64,000 bases of DNA from Aphodosoma sp051870875 (GCA_051870875.1 JBJECG010000065.1:13625-77624), one strand, 5' to 3'. Counted from the first letter of the stretch, positions 35,151 through 44,614 are shown. The notes: generated from the letters alone by a model not told the origin. A program made the numbers and translations.

Positions 35151-36058
35151 TGAATATTAGGTTGTTTATTATTGATTCTTTTATCAGCGGTACCCGACAC
35201 TATCAGTATCACGGCAGCGAGTATGAGTGCTATGCCTATCATCAGCCTCAATGTAAAACGTTCGCCAAAGACAAATACGCCGATTGCCACTGCCGTAACA
35301 GGTTCGAGCGCGCCCATGATGGCTGCCGGAGTGGAGCCGACCATACGGATGGCAATTGCCATTGTGACGAGCGATACCAGTGTAGGCACCACGCCAAGCA
35401 TGGCCGCATACCCCCACTGAAGCGTGCCGTGAAGCATGACTATCCTGCCGGAAACGTCACCTGCAAACGAATATGCAGCTACCGTTACCAGTGCAAACAC
35501 CAACACGTAAAATGTAAGCTTTACCGATGACATGTCCAGTTTCGCCTGATTGACAATGACTATATATACAGCGTATGTGAGCGATGACACCATGACCAGA
35601 ATGACACCAGTCATGCTGAGCACAGCCCCGCCATCACCCCTGTAGAGCATTGCTATTCCCACTAAAGCCAAAAGGATGGATAGCACAGTCCTCCAAGTGA
35701 TGCGTTCCCCGAAAAACAGAGCCATGATCACCGCCACCATCACCGGATACACAAACAGCAGAGCAGAAGCTATGCCTGCTTCCATATACAGGAAACTGCC
35801 GAAAAGAGTGAGCGACGACGCGCCGAACAGCACACCGAGCACCGCCACGACACCGAGTTCGCGCCACCGTATGCCAAACGGTTCACGTTTCAGAAGTATG
35901 ATAAGCAGCAGACCCGACACGGCAATGAGGTAACGGAAAAAGATCACCGTATTGACGTTCACCCCATCGGCATACAAATACAACGCGCCGAGCGGATTGG
36001 TTCCGTAGCAAACCGCCGCCACAATTCCGAAAAATATGCCCTTTACCTTATTGCCCAT
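35147..36058 (-). CDS. EamA/DMT-family transporter
   Basis: This is a 303-residue inner-membrane protein with two EamA repeats of about five helices each. It begins KVKGIFFGIVAAVCYGTNPLGALY and later has TPAAIMGALEPVTAVAIGV, the usual C-terminal EamA block. It probably exports or imports a metabolite; no substrate can be read from the sequence. It is first in an operon with ansA and the HhH gene, behind the TATCTTTG at 36116. Confidence 0.9.
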   Translation of the reverse strand: MGNKVKGIFFGIVAAVCYGTNPLGALYLYADGVNVNTVIFFRYLIAVSGLLLIILLKREPFGIRWRELGVVAVLGVLFGASSLTLFGSFLYMEAGIASALLFVYPVMVAVIMALFFGERITWRTVLSILLALVGIAMLYRGDGGAVLSMTGVILVMVSSLTYAVYIVIVNQAKLDMSSVKLTFYVLVFALVTVAAYSFAGDVSGRIVMLHGTLQWGYAAMLGVVPTLVSLVTMAIAIRMVGSTPAAIMGALEPVTAVAIGVFVFGERFTLRLMIGIALILAAVILIVSGTADKRINNKQPNIQ

Positions 36059-36108
36059 ATCTGTAAAAAGCTGACTGCCAACTCCTATATAATCCTAAAG
36101 TTCAGGCG

Positions 36109-36116
36109 CAAAGATA
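36109..36116 (-). promoter_or_regulatory. Promoter element TATCTTTG of the EamA-ansA-HhH operon
   Basis: TATCTTTG on the minus strand lies 50 nt before the EamA ATG. Confidence 0.6.
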
Positions 36117-36212
36117 CAAAAAAATGGCACATACGCACCATCAATGGCACATCTAATTTTCGCACCGGCCGAAATATACTGATTTTGTATATGTATTTTG
36201 AAAAAAATATTG

Positions 36213-36220
36213 TACCTTTG
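36213..36220 (+). promoter_or_regulatory. Promoter element TACCTTTG of the Nfn-like pair
   Basis: TACCTTTG lies 124 nt before the ATG at 36345, leaving a leader of about 115 nt. It diverges from the EamA promoter about 100 bp away. Confidence 0.6.
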
Positions 36221-36344
36221 CCGTGCATAATGCAGGATAGACGTGTGATAATACGGCATTTAAGCGATTTTGCTGTATTCCATGCGGTTTTGTCTGTATT
36301 TATATTCCTGAACCAGAATATCAAAAAGCACACATACCGGAAAG

Positions 36345-37175
36345 ATGAACAAGATTGTTGACAAAAAGCACTTTTCAGCCAATGTGGTAATGCTGGAAAT
36401 AGAAGCTCCGCTGATTGCACGTACCCGCAAAGCGGGGCATTTTGTTATTGTACGTGCAGACAAGGACGGCGAGCGCATACCGCTCACCATAGCAGACTCC
36501 GACCCCGAACGCGGAACAATCACCCTCGTAGTGCAGATGATGGGCGTAAGTTCCATGAAACTGTGCCGTCTCGGCATCGGCGATGAAGTGAACGATATAG
36601 TAGGGCCGCTCGGCAAAGCCACTCATATAGAAAAATTCGGCACTGTGATATGTGCAGGCGGAGGAGTGGGAGTAGCGCCGATGCTTCCGATAATCAAAGC
36701 CATGAAACAAGCCGGCAACCGCGTGATATCAATCCTTGCAGGGAGGACGAAAGACCTTATCATACTCGAAGAGCAGGTGCGCGAACATTCCGATGAAGTG
36801 GTGATAATGACCGATGACGGCTCATACGGCAACAAAGGGTTGATTACAAACGGCATAGAAATGGTCATAAACCGCGAGAAAACGGATATGTGTGTGACCA
36901 TAGGGCCGGCCGTCATGATGAAATTCGTAAGTATCCTGACCAGGAAATACGGAATACCTACCATAGCATCGCTCAACACCATAATGGTAGACGGCACCGG
37001 CATGTGCGGAGCCTGCCGTGTATCAGTAGGCGGAGTGACCAAATTCGTATGCGTCGACGGACCTGAATTCGATGCGCATCAGGTGGACTTCGATGAAATG
37101 ATGATGCGCCTTTCGGCATACCGCGAAGAAGAAGCTGAAGCGAAGCAGCGCTATCTGGAATCCGTCCGGGAATGA
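36345..37175 (+). CDS. NfnA/SudA-like FAD/NAD-binding subunit with [2Fe-2S] site
   Basis: This is a 276-residue ferredoxin-NADP-reductase-type flavoprotein. FAD-binding and NAD-binding parts show IPLTIADSDPERGTITLVV and ICAGGGVGVAPMLPIIKAM. The C-terminal DGTGMCGACRVSV and FVCVDGPEF supply an Asp and three Cys as in NfnA-type [2Fe-2S] sites. With the next gene it forms an NfnAB or SudAB pair that moves electrons between NAD(P)H and ferredoxin. Such subunits are often named sulfide or dihydroorotate dehydrogenase-like. The partner gene starts 46 nt downstream. Confidence 0.88.
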   Translation: MNKIVDKKHFSANVVMLEIEAPLIARTRKAGHFVIVRADKDGERIPLTIADSDPERGTITLVVQMMGVSSMKLCRLGIGDEVNDIVGPLGKATHIEKFGTVICAGGGVGVAPMLPIIKAMKQAGNRVISILAGRTKDLIILEEQVREHSDEVVIMTDDGSYGNKGLITNGIEMVINREKTDMCVTIGPAVMMKFVSILTRKYGIPTIASLNTIMVDGTGMCGACRVSVGGVTKFVCVDGPEFDAHQVDFDEMMMRLSAYREEEAEAKQRYLESVRE

Positions 37176-37221
37176 TCCGGCACAAACCATCCGATCCCTA
37201 CCCCATCACGACACAATACAT

Positions 37222-38673
37222 ATGGAAGCACGTAATGAAGCATGGCGCGAAGCTTTGCGCCAAAGCATGAAACCGAAAGAACGCATGGCACTGGAAAGAG
37301 TGAAAATGAACGAACTTCCCGGTGACTACCGCAATAAAAACACAGAAGAGGTCAACCAAGGTCTCACCAAAGAGCAGGCTCTGCTCGAAGCCCGCCGATG
37401 CCTCGACTGCCCAACCCCGTCATGTATGACAGGCTGCCCCGTGAGCATCAACATTCCCACTTTCATCAAGAACATCGAACGCGGGGAAATACTTGAAGCC
37501 GCACGTGTACTGAAACAAACATCATCACTTCCGGCCGTCTGCGGCCGCGTGTGCCCCCAGGAACGCCAGTGCGAAAGCAAGTGCATCCACACCAAAAGCG
37601 GCAGACCTGCCGTGGCAATAGGCTACCTTGAGCGTTTCGCATCCGACTATGAACGCAACAGCGGCAATATCGCACTTCCAGAAGTGGCAGCCCGCAACGG
37701 CATAAAGATAGCAGTTGTAGGCTCAGGCCCCTGCGGCCTCTCATTTGCCGGCGACATGGCCAAGTACGGCTATGACGTGACAGTATTCGAAGCACTTCAC
37801 GAAATCGGAGGCGTACTCAAATACGGAATTCCGGAGTTCCGTCTTCCCAAAGACATAGTCGACGTTGAAATCGGCAATCTTGAGAAAATCGGCGTACGCT
37901 TCGTGAAAAACTGCATTGTAGGCAAAACCATCACCTACAAGCAGCTTATGGACGAAGGATTCCGCGCAATGTTCGTGGCGAGCGGAGCGGGACTGCCCAA
38001 TTTCATGAACATACCAGGCGAAAACCTCATCGGCATCATGTCGAGCAACGAATACCTCACCCGCGTCAACCTCATGGGAGGAGCCAAGACTGAAAAAGAC
38101 ACGCCAGTATTCAAAGGCAAGCGTGTGGCAGTAATAGGCGGAGGCAATACCGCCATGGACTCCGTACGCACGGCAAAACGTCTCGGAGCGGAACGCGCCA
38201 TGATAGTCTACCGACGCTCGGAAGAAGAAATGCCCGCACGTCTCGAAGAAATAAAGCATGCCAAGGAAGAAGGTGTCGAATTTCTGAATCTTCACAACCC
38301 CATCGAATACAAAGGCGATGAAAAAGGCCGCGTATGCCGGATGCTCCTCCAGAAGATGGCTCTGGGCGAACCGGACGCATCAGGCCGCCGCAAACCGGAG
38401 CCTATACCTGGAGCCGTAGAATCCATTGATGTCGATGAAGTGATAGTCAGCGTAGGCGTATCGCCGAACCCCATCATTCCAAGCTCGATACAGGGTCTCA
38501 ACGTATCGCGTAAAGGCACCATCGAAGTGGATGACAGCATGCAAAGCTCCATACCTGCAATCTTTGCCGGCGGCGACATAGTCCGAGGCGGGGCAACCGT
38601 AATCCTCGCCATGGGCGACGGAAGAAAGGCCGCAGCTTCGATGCACGCCAAAATCAGTGCCGGTGAAATCTGA
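37222..38673 (+). CDS. NfnB/GltD-like NADPH-dependent flavoprotein with two [4Fe-4S] sites
   Basis: This is a 483-residue glutamate-synthase-small-subunit-like protein. N-terminal cysteine clusters CLDCPTPSCMTGCP and CGRVCPQERQCESKC bind two [4Fe-4S] centres. FAD and NADPH Rossmann motifs follow as AVVGSGPCGLSFAGDMAKYG and VIGGGNTAMDSVRTAKRLG. It is often annotated gltD or gltA, but no glutamate synthase large subunit is adjacent and its partner is an NfnA-like subunit. A ferredoxin:NADP oxidoreductase (Nfn) role is therefore more likely. Confidence 0.88.
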   Translation: MEARNEAWREALRQSMKPKERMALERVKMNELPGDYRNKNTEEVNQGLTKEQALLEARRCLDCPTPSCMTGCPVSINIPTFIKNIERGEILEAARVLKQTSSLPAVCGRVCPQERQCESKCIHTKSGRPAVAIGYLERFASDYERNSGNIALPEVAARNGIKIAVVGSGPCGLSFAGDMAKYGYDVTVFEALHEIGGVLKYGIPEFRLPKDIVDVEIGNLEKIGVRFVKNCIVGKTITYKQLMDEGFRAMFVASGAGLPNFMNIPGENLIGIMSSNEYLTRVNLMGGAKTEKDTPVFKGKRVAVIGGGNTAMDSVRTAKRLGAERAMIVYRRSEEEMPARLEEIKHAKEEGVEFLNLHNPIEYKGDEKGRVCRMLLQKMALGEPDASGRRKPEPIPGAVESIDVDEVIVSVGVSPNPIIPSSIQGLNVSRKGTIEVDDSMQSSIPAIFAGGDIVRGGATVILAMGDGRKAAASMHAKISAGEI

Positions 38674-38732
38674 CGCCCAACAACGAGTTACAACGAAAAA
38701 TATTCACAAAATACAATAATACCATATCATCT

Positions 38733-40073
38733 ATGAATCTCTACTGGAAAAGACTCTTTGGCAAAATAACACCTACAGCCAGACTCGAAGCCCAATACCA
38801 GCAAAGCATCGCTGACGCACAACGCTACCGCCAGATATGCGGATCGCCGGAGCTTGCCGAATACAACGAGTTGTTCAACAAAATAAAATCGCCTGAATTC
38901 AAAGAGAACAAACGCACACTCATCTCCAGGAAATACAAGGACACACAATGGTACCGCGACATGACCAAATTCACAAAACTCGAACACAATGCCGGTCTGC
39001 AACTCTACTACCGTGTACTTGAAAGCCCGGAACTCAAAGAATACCTCGAATTCAAGCAAAAACCGGAATACACCAAACTCGGCCAGCCTAAAGAAGTGAA
39101 AGCCTCGGAGGAGCTTTCGCGTCTGAAACGTTTCGAACAGTCGAAAGAATACAAAACCTATACCCGCTTCCACAACTCGTACATCCTGCGCGAATATACG
39201 GAGCTTAAAGAAAAAGTCAGTACTCAGGACTTCAAGCAGAACAACGACTTCTGGGCCAACCGCAACCGCTGGCAGACAACCAGCGAGTACAAAATGGAGC
39301 AGCGTTTCTACGAACTGGACAAAAGCGATGACATCTGCTTTTACAACCGATATAAAAACAGCAAGACATCCAATCTGTTCCAAAACTATCACAAACTGTT
39401 TGAAGACGGATTCGACGGCAATACCCTCAAAACCGACAAATGGGCGCACGGATTTGCATACAACACACCCGTAAAACTCCGTAACCACTCCTTTGCCAAT
39501 GAGAAACAGGCAAATAGCGACAAAAATGCCGTAGTAACCAACGGCATTCTACGCATATTCACAAAATCCGAGCAGACCGATGCCATAGCATGGCATCCGG
39601 AAAAAGGATTCGTACAGAAGAACTACGAATTTACATCCGATGCAGTCAACTGCCGTAATGCCGTATTCACAAAAGGCGGCATATTCCAGGCCAAGATGCG
39701 CGTATTCGGATCAGACCAGGTAAACCATGCTTTCTGGCTGCAAGGCGACAACAAAAATGTACTGGTCAAAGTAGCCAGCTTTACAGGCGGAGTCCTTGAA
39801 GTAGGCCTGCACTGCAAACATGGCAATGGAATACAAAACACGACAACGCGCATTACAGGGCTGAAATTCAACGAATTCTACATCTATACCGTACAATGGA
39901 CCGACAAGGAGATAATCTGGTATGTCAACAACTACGAAGTGCTGCGCACATCGGCCGACATACCAGCAGAACCTATGGCTCCGGTATTCAATTCATACAT
40001 ACCGGAAGACAGAAAAGGTGGAACCGCCAATTTCGACATAGCATTCGTCCGCGTCATGGGTTGCAAAGAATAA
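38733..40073 (+). CDS. Cytosolic repeat protein with catalytically dead GH16-like domain
   Basis: This 446-residue protein has no signal peptide. Residues about 35-215 contain up to ten degenerate repeats of about 20 residues with the core S-x-E-[YLF]-K-x-Y-x-x-[LF], for example SPELKEYLEFKQ, SKEYKTYTRF and SEYKMEQRF. They are highly charged and probably helical. From about residue 223 a laminarinase/GH16-like concanavalin fold begins (FEDGFDGNTLKTDKW), ending VNNYEVLRT and FDIAFVRVMG. At the position where GH16 enzymes have ExDxxE, after NHAFWLQGDN (about residue 333), it reads KNVLVKVASF, so no catalytic Glu is present. It is likely a glycan-binding or structural protein; its function is unknown. 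It follows nfnB by 59 nt. Confidence 0.7.
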   Translation: MNLYWKRLFGKITPTARLEAQYQQSIADAQRYRQICGSPELAEYNELFNKIKSPEFKENKRTLISRKYKDTQWYRDMTKFTKLEHNAGLQLYYRVLESPELKEYLEFKQKPEYTKLGQPKEVKASEELSRLKRFEQSKEYKTYTRFHNSYILREYTELKEKVSTQDFKQNNDFWANRNRWQTTSEYKMEQRFYELDKSDDICFYNRYKNSKTSNLFQNYHKLFEDGFDGNTLKTDKWAHGFAYNTPVKLRNHSFANEKQANSDKNAVVTNGILRIFTKSEQTDAIAWHPEKGFVQKNYEFTSDAVNCRNAVFTKGGIFQAKMRVFGSDQVNHAFWLQGDNKNVLVKVASFTGGVLEVGLHCKHGNGIQNTTTRITGLKFNEFYIYTVQWTDKEIIWYVNNYEVLRTSADIPAEPMAPVFNSYIPEDRKGGTANFDIAFVRVMGCKE

Positions 40074-40124
40074 TTCCAACACAAACAACAGCTGCCAAGC
40101 ACAGATATACAACCTTATGAGAAA

Positions 40125-40164
40125 AGAGGATGTATCGGGATTGCACAATTCCGGTACATCCTCT
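40125..40164 (+). terminator. Hairpin between the GH16-like and DAHP synthase genes
   Basis: AGAGGATGTATCGG pairs with CCGGTACATCCTCT (one G-U pair) around a 12-nt loop. No strong T-tract follows. An alternative upstream ATG for DAHP synthase at 40130 would fall inside it. Confidence 0.5.
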
Positions 40165-40198
40165 GACAGTGAATAAGAATTGGCATGACACAGTAGAC

Positions 40199-41197
40199 AT
40201 GATTTTACATTTAGACACCTCAATACCGCAGACGCTGCTTGAAAGTTCGGCGGAAATGCTCGATGCCCGCTTCTACAGCAAAGGAAGCCACATAGTGTTC
40301 ATCACCCGTTCATCCGTCAAAACCGAACCTGAAACACTCACACCATACGTCAAAAACCGATGGGAGTCCGATACAGACATCCAACTCTCGTCACGCCATT
40401 ACCACCCCGACACCCGCACAATAGATTTGGGGCATGCCGTCATAGGCGGCAATTCGGGCAATACCGTCATGATAGCCGGCCCGTGTGCAGTGGAAAGCCG
40501 GGAACAGATAGAAGCATCGTGCCGGATGCTCACATCACTTGGCATACATACACTGCGTGCCGGATGCTTCAAGCCCCGCACCTCACCGTACACATACCGT
40601 GGCATGGGCATAAAAGGGCTGGAACTGCTGAAGGAAATGAAAGCCAGATACGGCATGACAATAGTAACGGAAGCACGCGACTCGTCCAATATAGACTCCG
40701 TAATGGAAACTGCAGACGTGATCCAAATCGGCACAAGAACCATGTACGACTATACACTGCTGGAAGCCTGCGGCAAAACCGACAAGCCGGTACTTCTCAA
40801 ACGGAACTACGGCACCACACTGCATGAATTTCTGCAATGTGCCGAATTCATAATGTCCTGCGGCAACGAAAATGTGATATTGTGCGAACGCGGCATACGC
40901 ACATTCGAGACCGCCACACGGTTTACACTCGACCTCTGCGGTGTGGCATGGCTCAAACAACACAGTTCCCTGCCTGTGATTGCAGATCCGAGCCACGCCA
41001 TGGGCCTTGCATACGGCATACCCGATCTGGCCCGTGCCTGCACGGCAATGGGGGTAGACGGACTTATGATCGAGACCCACCCCTCACCACAAACGGCCAG
41101 AAGCGATGCCAGACAACAACTGGACCACGACACTTTCCGAACCTTGTTCCGTTCACTCCAGTCCGTAGCAACCGCCGTCAACCACAACATAGTCTGA
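40199..41197 (+). CDS. 3-deoxy-7-phosphoheptulonate (DAHP) synthase, type I-beta
   Basis: This 332-residue enzyme condenses phosphoenolpyruvate and erythrose 4-phosphate, the first step of aromatic amino acid synthesis. An N-terminal ferredoxin-like regulatory domain (about residues 1-75) is followed by the TIM barrel with MIAGPCAVESREQIE, GCFKPRTSPYTYRG, LLKRNYGTTLHEF, CERGIRTFE and the metal-binding VIADPSHAMG and ETHPSP. The layout resembles the Thermotoga maritima enzyme. There is no fused chorismate mutase domain. The ATG at 40199 is used because the frame upstream to 40130 starts within a hairpin and lacks homology. Confidence 0.93.
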   Translation: MILHLDTSIPQTLLESSAEMLDARFYSKGSHIVFITRSSVKTEPETLTPYVKNRWESDTDIQLSSRHYHPDTRTIDLGHAVIGGNSGNTVMIAGPCAVESREQIEASCRMLTSLGIHTLRAGCFKPRTSPYTYRGMGIKGLELLKEMKARYGMTIVTEARDSSNIDSVMETADVIQIGTRTMYDYTLLEACGKTDKPVLLKRNYGTTLHEFLQCAEFIMSCGNENVILCERGIRTFETATRFTLDLCGVAWLKQHSSLPVIADPSHAMGLAYGIPDLARACTAMGVDGLMIETHPSPQTARSDARQQLDHDTFRTLFRSLQSVATAVNHNIV

Positions 41198-41368
41198 CAC
41201 AGGATCTATTACATTAGTTTTAGAAACAGCGCAACGAAACCATGCCCCAGAAACCGTCCAAAACGGCAAAAATACGCATTATTAACAAAAAACAGAGGGA
41301 AAATCCGTACAAACGGTGTAAATTAACTTAAAATCCGGCATATTATTGCACAATCATAAAAAAAGGCG

Positions 41369-41376
41369 TACCTTTG
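41369..41376 (+). promoter_or_regulatory. Promoter element TACCTTTG of the TlpA-like gene
   Basis: ATTG at 41345-41348 and TACCTTTG at 41369-41376 are spaced by 20 nt. The in-frame ATG at 41374 overlaps this element, which fixes the downstream ATG (41467) as the start. Confidence 0.65.
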
Positions 41377-41466
41377 CGACAAGAAAGTATATGCAACAGT
41401 ATATTTACGCTCCGCATTACTTGTCATAAAACCAAAACCAGAACAAAAAAAACACACCAAAACATC

Positions 41467-41952
41467 ATGAAACGTACATTAGTATTATCATTTGCGGCCA
41501 TATTGGCTATCAGTTGTTTTGCCCAATTGCCCTCAATCAGCCTGAAAGACATCAACGGTAAAACCGTCAATACCGCCACCCTTTCCAACAACGGCAAACC
41601 ATTTATCATCAGTTTCTTTGCCACATGGTGCAAACCGTGCCAGCGTGAACTTGACGCAATCAACGAAGTTATCGCCGACTGGGAAGATGAAACAGGTGTA
41701 AAACTCATAGCAGTATCAATCGACCAAGGCCAGAACATCGACAAGGTAAAACCTCTTGTAGACAGCAAAGGCTGGGAATACGAGGTGCTTCTCGACCCGA
41801 ACGGAGATTTCAAGCGTGCACTCAACGTATCGCTCGTCCCTACCGTATTCGTCATTGACGGCAACGGTAAAATTGCAGAGCAACGTTCCGGTTATACAGA
41901 TGGTTCTGAACAACATCTTATAGCAAAGGTACGCGAACTTCTCAAGAAATAA
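41467..41952 (+). CDS. TlpA/ResA-like exported thioredoxin-fold protein
   Basis: This is a 161-residue protein with an N-terminal export signal (MKRTLVLSFAAILAISCFAQ); AISC could be a weak lipobox or CFA-Q a signal peptidase I site. The thioredoxin fold has the active-site WCKPC and the cis-Pro segment LVPTVFVID. It probably reduces or oxidises disulfides in the periplasm or envelope. It opens a cluster with a DUF6029 barrel and two CxxC lipoproteins, which are plausible partners. A hairpin follows its stop. Confidence 0.88.
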   Translation: MKRTLVLSFAAILAISCFAQLPSISLKDINGKTVNTATLSNNGKPFIISFFATWCKPCQRELDAINEVIADWEDETGVKLIAVSIDQGQNIDKVKPLVDSKGWEYEVLLDPNGDFKRALNVSLVPTVFVIDGNGKIAEQRSGYTDGSEQHLIAKVRELLKK

Positions 41953-41968
41953 ATACCATACAAGCAGG

Positions 41969-42002
41969 CAGCATCGGCTCTCGAAAATGGCAGCCGATGC
42001 TG
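41969..42002 (+). terminator. Hairpin after the TlpA-like gene
   Basis: CAGCATCGGCT (41969-41979) pairs perfectly with AGCCGATGCTG (41992-42002), followed by TTTGCC. The short T-tract suggests partial termination or attenuation before the DUF6029 gene. Confidence 0.55.
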
Positions 42003-42025
42003 TTTGCCATAGAAAATGACAGCTG

Positions 42026-43738
42026 ATGACACAAAAATCGCATTTCAGTACCCTGCTGCTCCTACTGCTTGCACTGCCTCTGTCTGTTTATGCACAAGAG
42101 AATGACAGTCAGGGAGTTTCGTTGCACGGCAGTTTCCAGACTGATATTCTCGTCCCCCAGAAAGACAGCCTCATCAATACCGAATATGCAGGTCCGTTCC
42201 TTTCCAATTCATATTTAGATCTGGCACTTTCGAGCCAATATGTCACCGCCGGCGCACGGCTTGAACTTATGCACAGACCTCTCCCCGGGTTTGAGGACTC
42301 TTTCGCCGGAGGCGGTCTGCCATATATCCATGTCACAGGTCACTACAAATGGTTTGAAATGACCGTAGGCAACGTATATGACCAGTTCGGCTCAGGTCTT
42401 GTGTTCCGTGCATACGAAGACCGCCCGCTCGGTGTCGACAACTCACTGCGCGGGGCACGCATAGTATTGACACCCTACAAAGGCATCCGTTTCAAAGCCC
42501 TCGGCGGCATGCAGCGCGCCTATTTCAACTACAACGCCGAAAACTGGTACGGCTTCAACTATGGTATGGGGGCAGTGATGGGAGCCGACCTTGAATTGGG
42601 GATAGAAGAGTGGATTCCCAAAATGGAGGAAAACGGATACCGGCTCTCAATCGGCGGTTCGTATGTCAGCAAATACGAGCCGGAGGAGGATTTGATACTT
42701 CCGACCGACCCGACCAAACGCCTCAATCTCCCGCAATTCGTGGGCGCAGGAGATGTCCGCGTACGTTTCCAGAAAGGAGGTTGGAACGCACTGGTCGAAT
42801 ATGCCTATAAAGCCAACGATCCTACAGCGGAAAACGGGTATATATACAAACCAGGAAATGCGGCTCTCATATCGCTCTCCTATTCGCAGCGCGGTATGGC
42901 ATTCCTTTTGCAGGCCAAACGTTCGGAGAACATGGGCTTCCGCTCAGACCGCACAGGGTCAGGCATATCCGGCAACATCAACCATTTGCCGGCATTTACC
43001 ATGACGCATACCTACGCTCTTGCAGCCCTTTATCCATACGCCACACAGACCGCCCTCGGCGAATGGGCATTCCAGGCAGAAGCACGCTATACCTTCAAGC
43101 GCAAAACTCCGATGGGCGGCAAATACGGCACGTCGTTCCGCCTGAACGGCTCCTATGTGCGCGGACTGAAGAAAGAGCCAGTTGAAATGGCCAACGGTAC
43201 GTATTGGGGTACAAACGGATACAAATCGCCTTTCTTCGGCATGGGAAATGAGACATACTATCTGGACGTGCATTTGGAGTTTTCCAAAAAAATCACCAAG
43301 ACGTTCTCCATGACCGCCCTCTACATGTACCAGCAATACAACCAGAAGGTAGTGGAAGGACACGGAGTAAACGGCGATATAGTGAAATCACACATAGGCA
43401 TTGCCGAACTGAAGTACAAACCGACCAGCAACATCGGCATGCGGTTTGAAGTACAATACCTCCACACGCGCCAGGATCTGGGACAATGGCTGTATGGCCT
43501 GTATGAAATATCGCTCTTCCAGCAGTGCATGATCGAAATATCCGACATGTTCAACATTGATGCACCGGCCGGCAAACCGAAACATTTCTACAAGATAGCC
43601 GCTACCTACAACTGGGGGGCCCACCGTATCCAGCTCAGTTACGGACGCACGCGCGAAGGCTACAACTGTTCGGGCGGCGTCTGCCGGTTCGTGCCGGCAT
43701 CCAGAGGTCTGGCCTTGTCTTACAACGTAAGTTTCTGA
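42026..43738 (+). CDS. DUF6029 predicted outer-membrane beta-barrel protein
   Basis: This is a 570-residue protein with a signal peptide ending near LPLSVYAQ. Alternating hydrophobic strands and aromatic residues run through the whole mature protein (YLDLALSSQYVTAGARLELM, YALAALYPYA, RIQLSYGRTREGY). It ends in Phe (SYNVSF), as usual for outer-membrane barrels handled by the BAM complex. The sequence resembles DUF6029 of Bacteroidales; its function is not known. It lies between the TlpA-like and Omp28 genes on one strand, with a 57-nt gap to the next gene. Confidence 0.8.
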   Translation: MTQKSHFSTLLLLLLALPLSVYAQENDSQGVSLHGSFQTDILVPQKDSLINTEYAGPFLSNSYLDLALSSQYVTAGARLELMHRPLPGFEDSFAGGGLPYIHVTGHYKWFEMTVGNVYDQFGSGLVFRAYEDRPLGVDNSLRGARIVLTPYKGIRFKALGGMQRAYFNYNAENWYGFNYGMGAVMGADLELGIEEWIPKMEENGYRLSIGGSYVSKYEPEEDLILPTDPTKRLNLPQFVGAGDVRVRFQKGGWNALVEYAYKANDPTAENGYIYKPGNAALISLSYSQRGMAFLLQAKRSENMGFRSDRTGSGISGNINHLPAFTMTHTYALAALYPYATQTALGEWAFQAEARYTFKRKTPMGGKYGTSFRLNGSYVRGLKKEPVEMANGTYWGTNGYKSPFFGMGNETYYLDVHLEFSKKITKTFSMTALYMYQQYNQKVVEGHGVNGDIVKSHIGIAELKYKPTSNIGMRFEVQYLHTRQDLGQWLYGLYEISLFQQCMIEISDMFNIDAPAGKPKHFYKIAATYNWGAHRIQLSYGRTREGYNCSGGVCRFVPASRGLALSYNVSF

Positions 43739-43795
43739 CCGGTTGCAGAATATAACAGATTACAAGTGTCCATCCAAACAAAACAATCAAGCAAA

Positions 43796-44614
43796 ATGAA
43801 ACTCAAACACATCATATTGTGTGCCGTCGGTCTGCTTGCCCTTTCCGCATGTGACAACATACCGGAAGACAACCGCTATCTTGATGCCGACTTCACTCTG
43901 ACCGACCGCGTGGTTCTGCTCACCGAATTTACCGGCATGCGCTGTGTAAACTGCCCGGATGCAGCCGCCATCGCCAACAACATAGCAGAAAACTATCCCG
44001 ACAACTTCATCGTAGTAGCCATGCACCCGAAAGGCCATGGATTCGTTCCGGAAGGCACTACACCCGATCTGGCGCGAGAAGTGGCTATGGACTACCTGAA
44101 ATCGGTAGGCGGCTCCATAACTACAGCTCTGCCGTCAGGTGTCATAGACTTCACCAAAACAGAATCGTCATATCTTGTGGACCGTTCCACCTGGATGGCA
44201 AACGTCATAAAACGGGCAACCATTGCACCGGACTGTATAATAGGGCTTGAACATTCCGCAACCGACGAACGCCATCACACGGTAAAAGTAACCCTCGACC
44301 CACGTGAAACCCTAAACCAGAAAGTCTCACTCGTAATGTGGCTCATCGAAAGCGGTATGGTTGGCAGCCAGGCATCGCATGAACATGGCACAATCAAAGA
44401 CTATGTACACAACCATGCACTGCGCGAGTGCCTCAACGGCCTCTGGGGTGACGAACTCGGAAACATAGCAGGACAAACAGAAAAAGAATATACATTTACC
44501 ATAGCCGAAGAATACGTACCTGACAACTGCTCGGTTGTAGCCGTGCTCGTAGATACCGACACCCACGAAGTAGTCCAGGCCGGTGAAATAGCACTCGGCA
44601 ATGGCAGCCACTGA
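43796..44614 (+). CDS. Omp28-related CxxC outer-membrane lipoprotein
   Basis: This is a 272-residue predicted lipoprotein: MKLKHIILCAVGLLALSAC gives the lipobox LSAC. A thioredoxin-like module follows with VVLLTEFTGMRCVNCPDAAA, giving the CxxC motif CVNC. The Omp28 family includes surface lipoproteins of Porphyromonas described as adhesins; the redox-like CxxC is conserved in the family as far as I recall. The ATG at 43796 is preferred over one at 43766 because it yields the signal. It is followed by a small lipoprotein and a second Omp28 protein. Confidence 0.85.
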   Translation: MKLKHIILCAVGLLALSACDNIPEDNRYLDADFTLTDRVVLLTEFTGMRCVNCPDAAAIANNIAENYPDNFIVVAMHPKGHGFVPEGTTPDLAREVAMDYLKSVGGSITTALPSGVIDFTKTESSYLVDRSTWMANVIKRATIAPDCIIGLEHSATDERHHTVKVTLDPRETLNQKVSLVMWLIESGMVGSQASHEHGTIKDYVHNHALRECLNGLWGDELGNIAGQTEKEYTFTIAEEYVPDNCSVVAVLVDTDTHEVVQAGEIALGNGSH

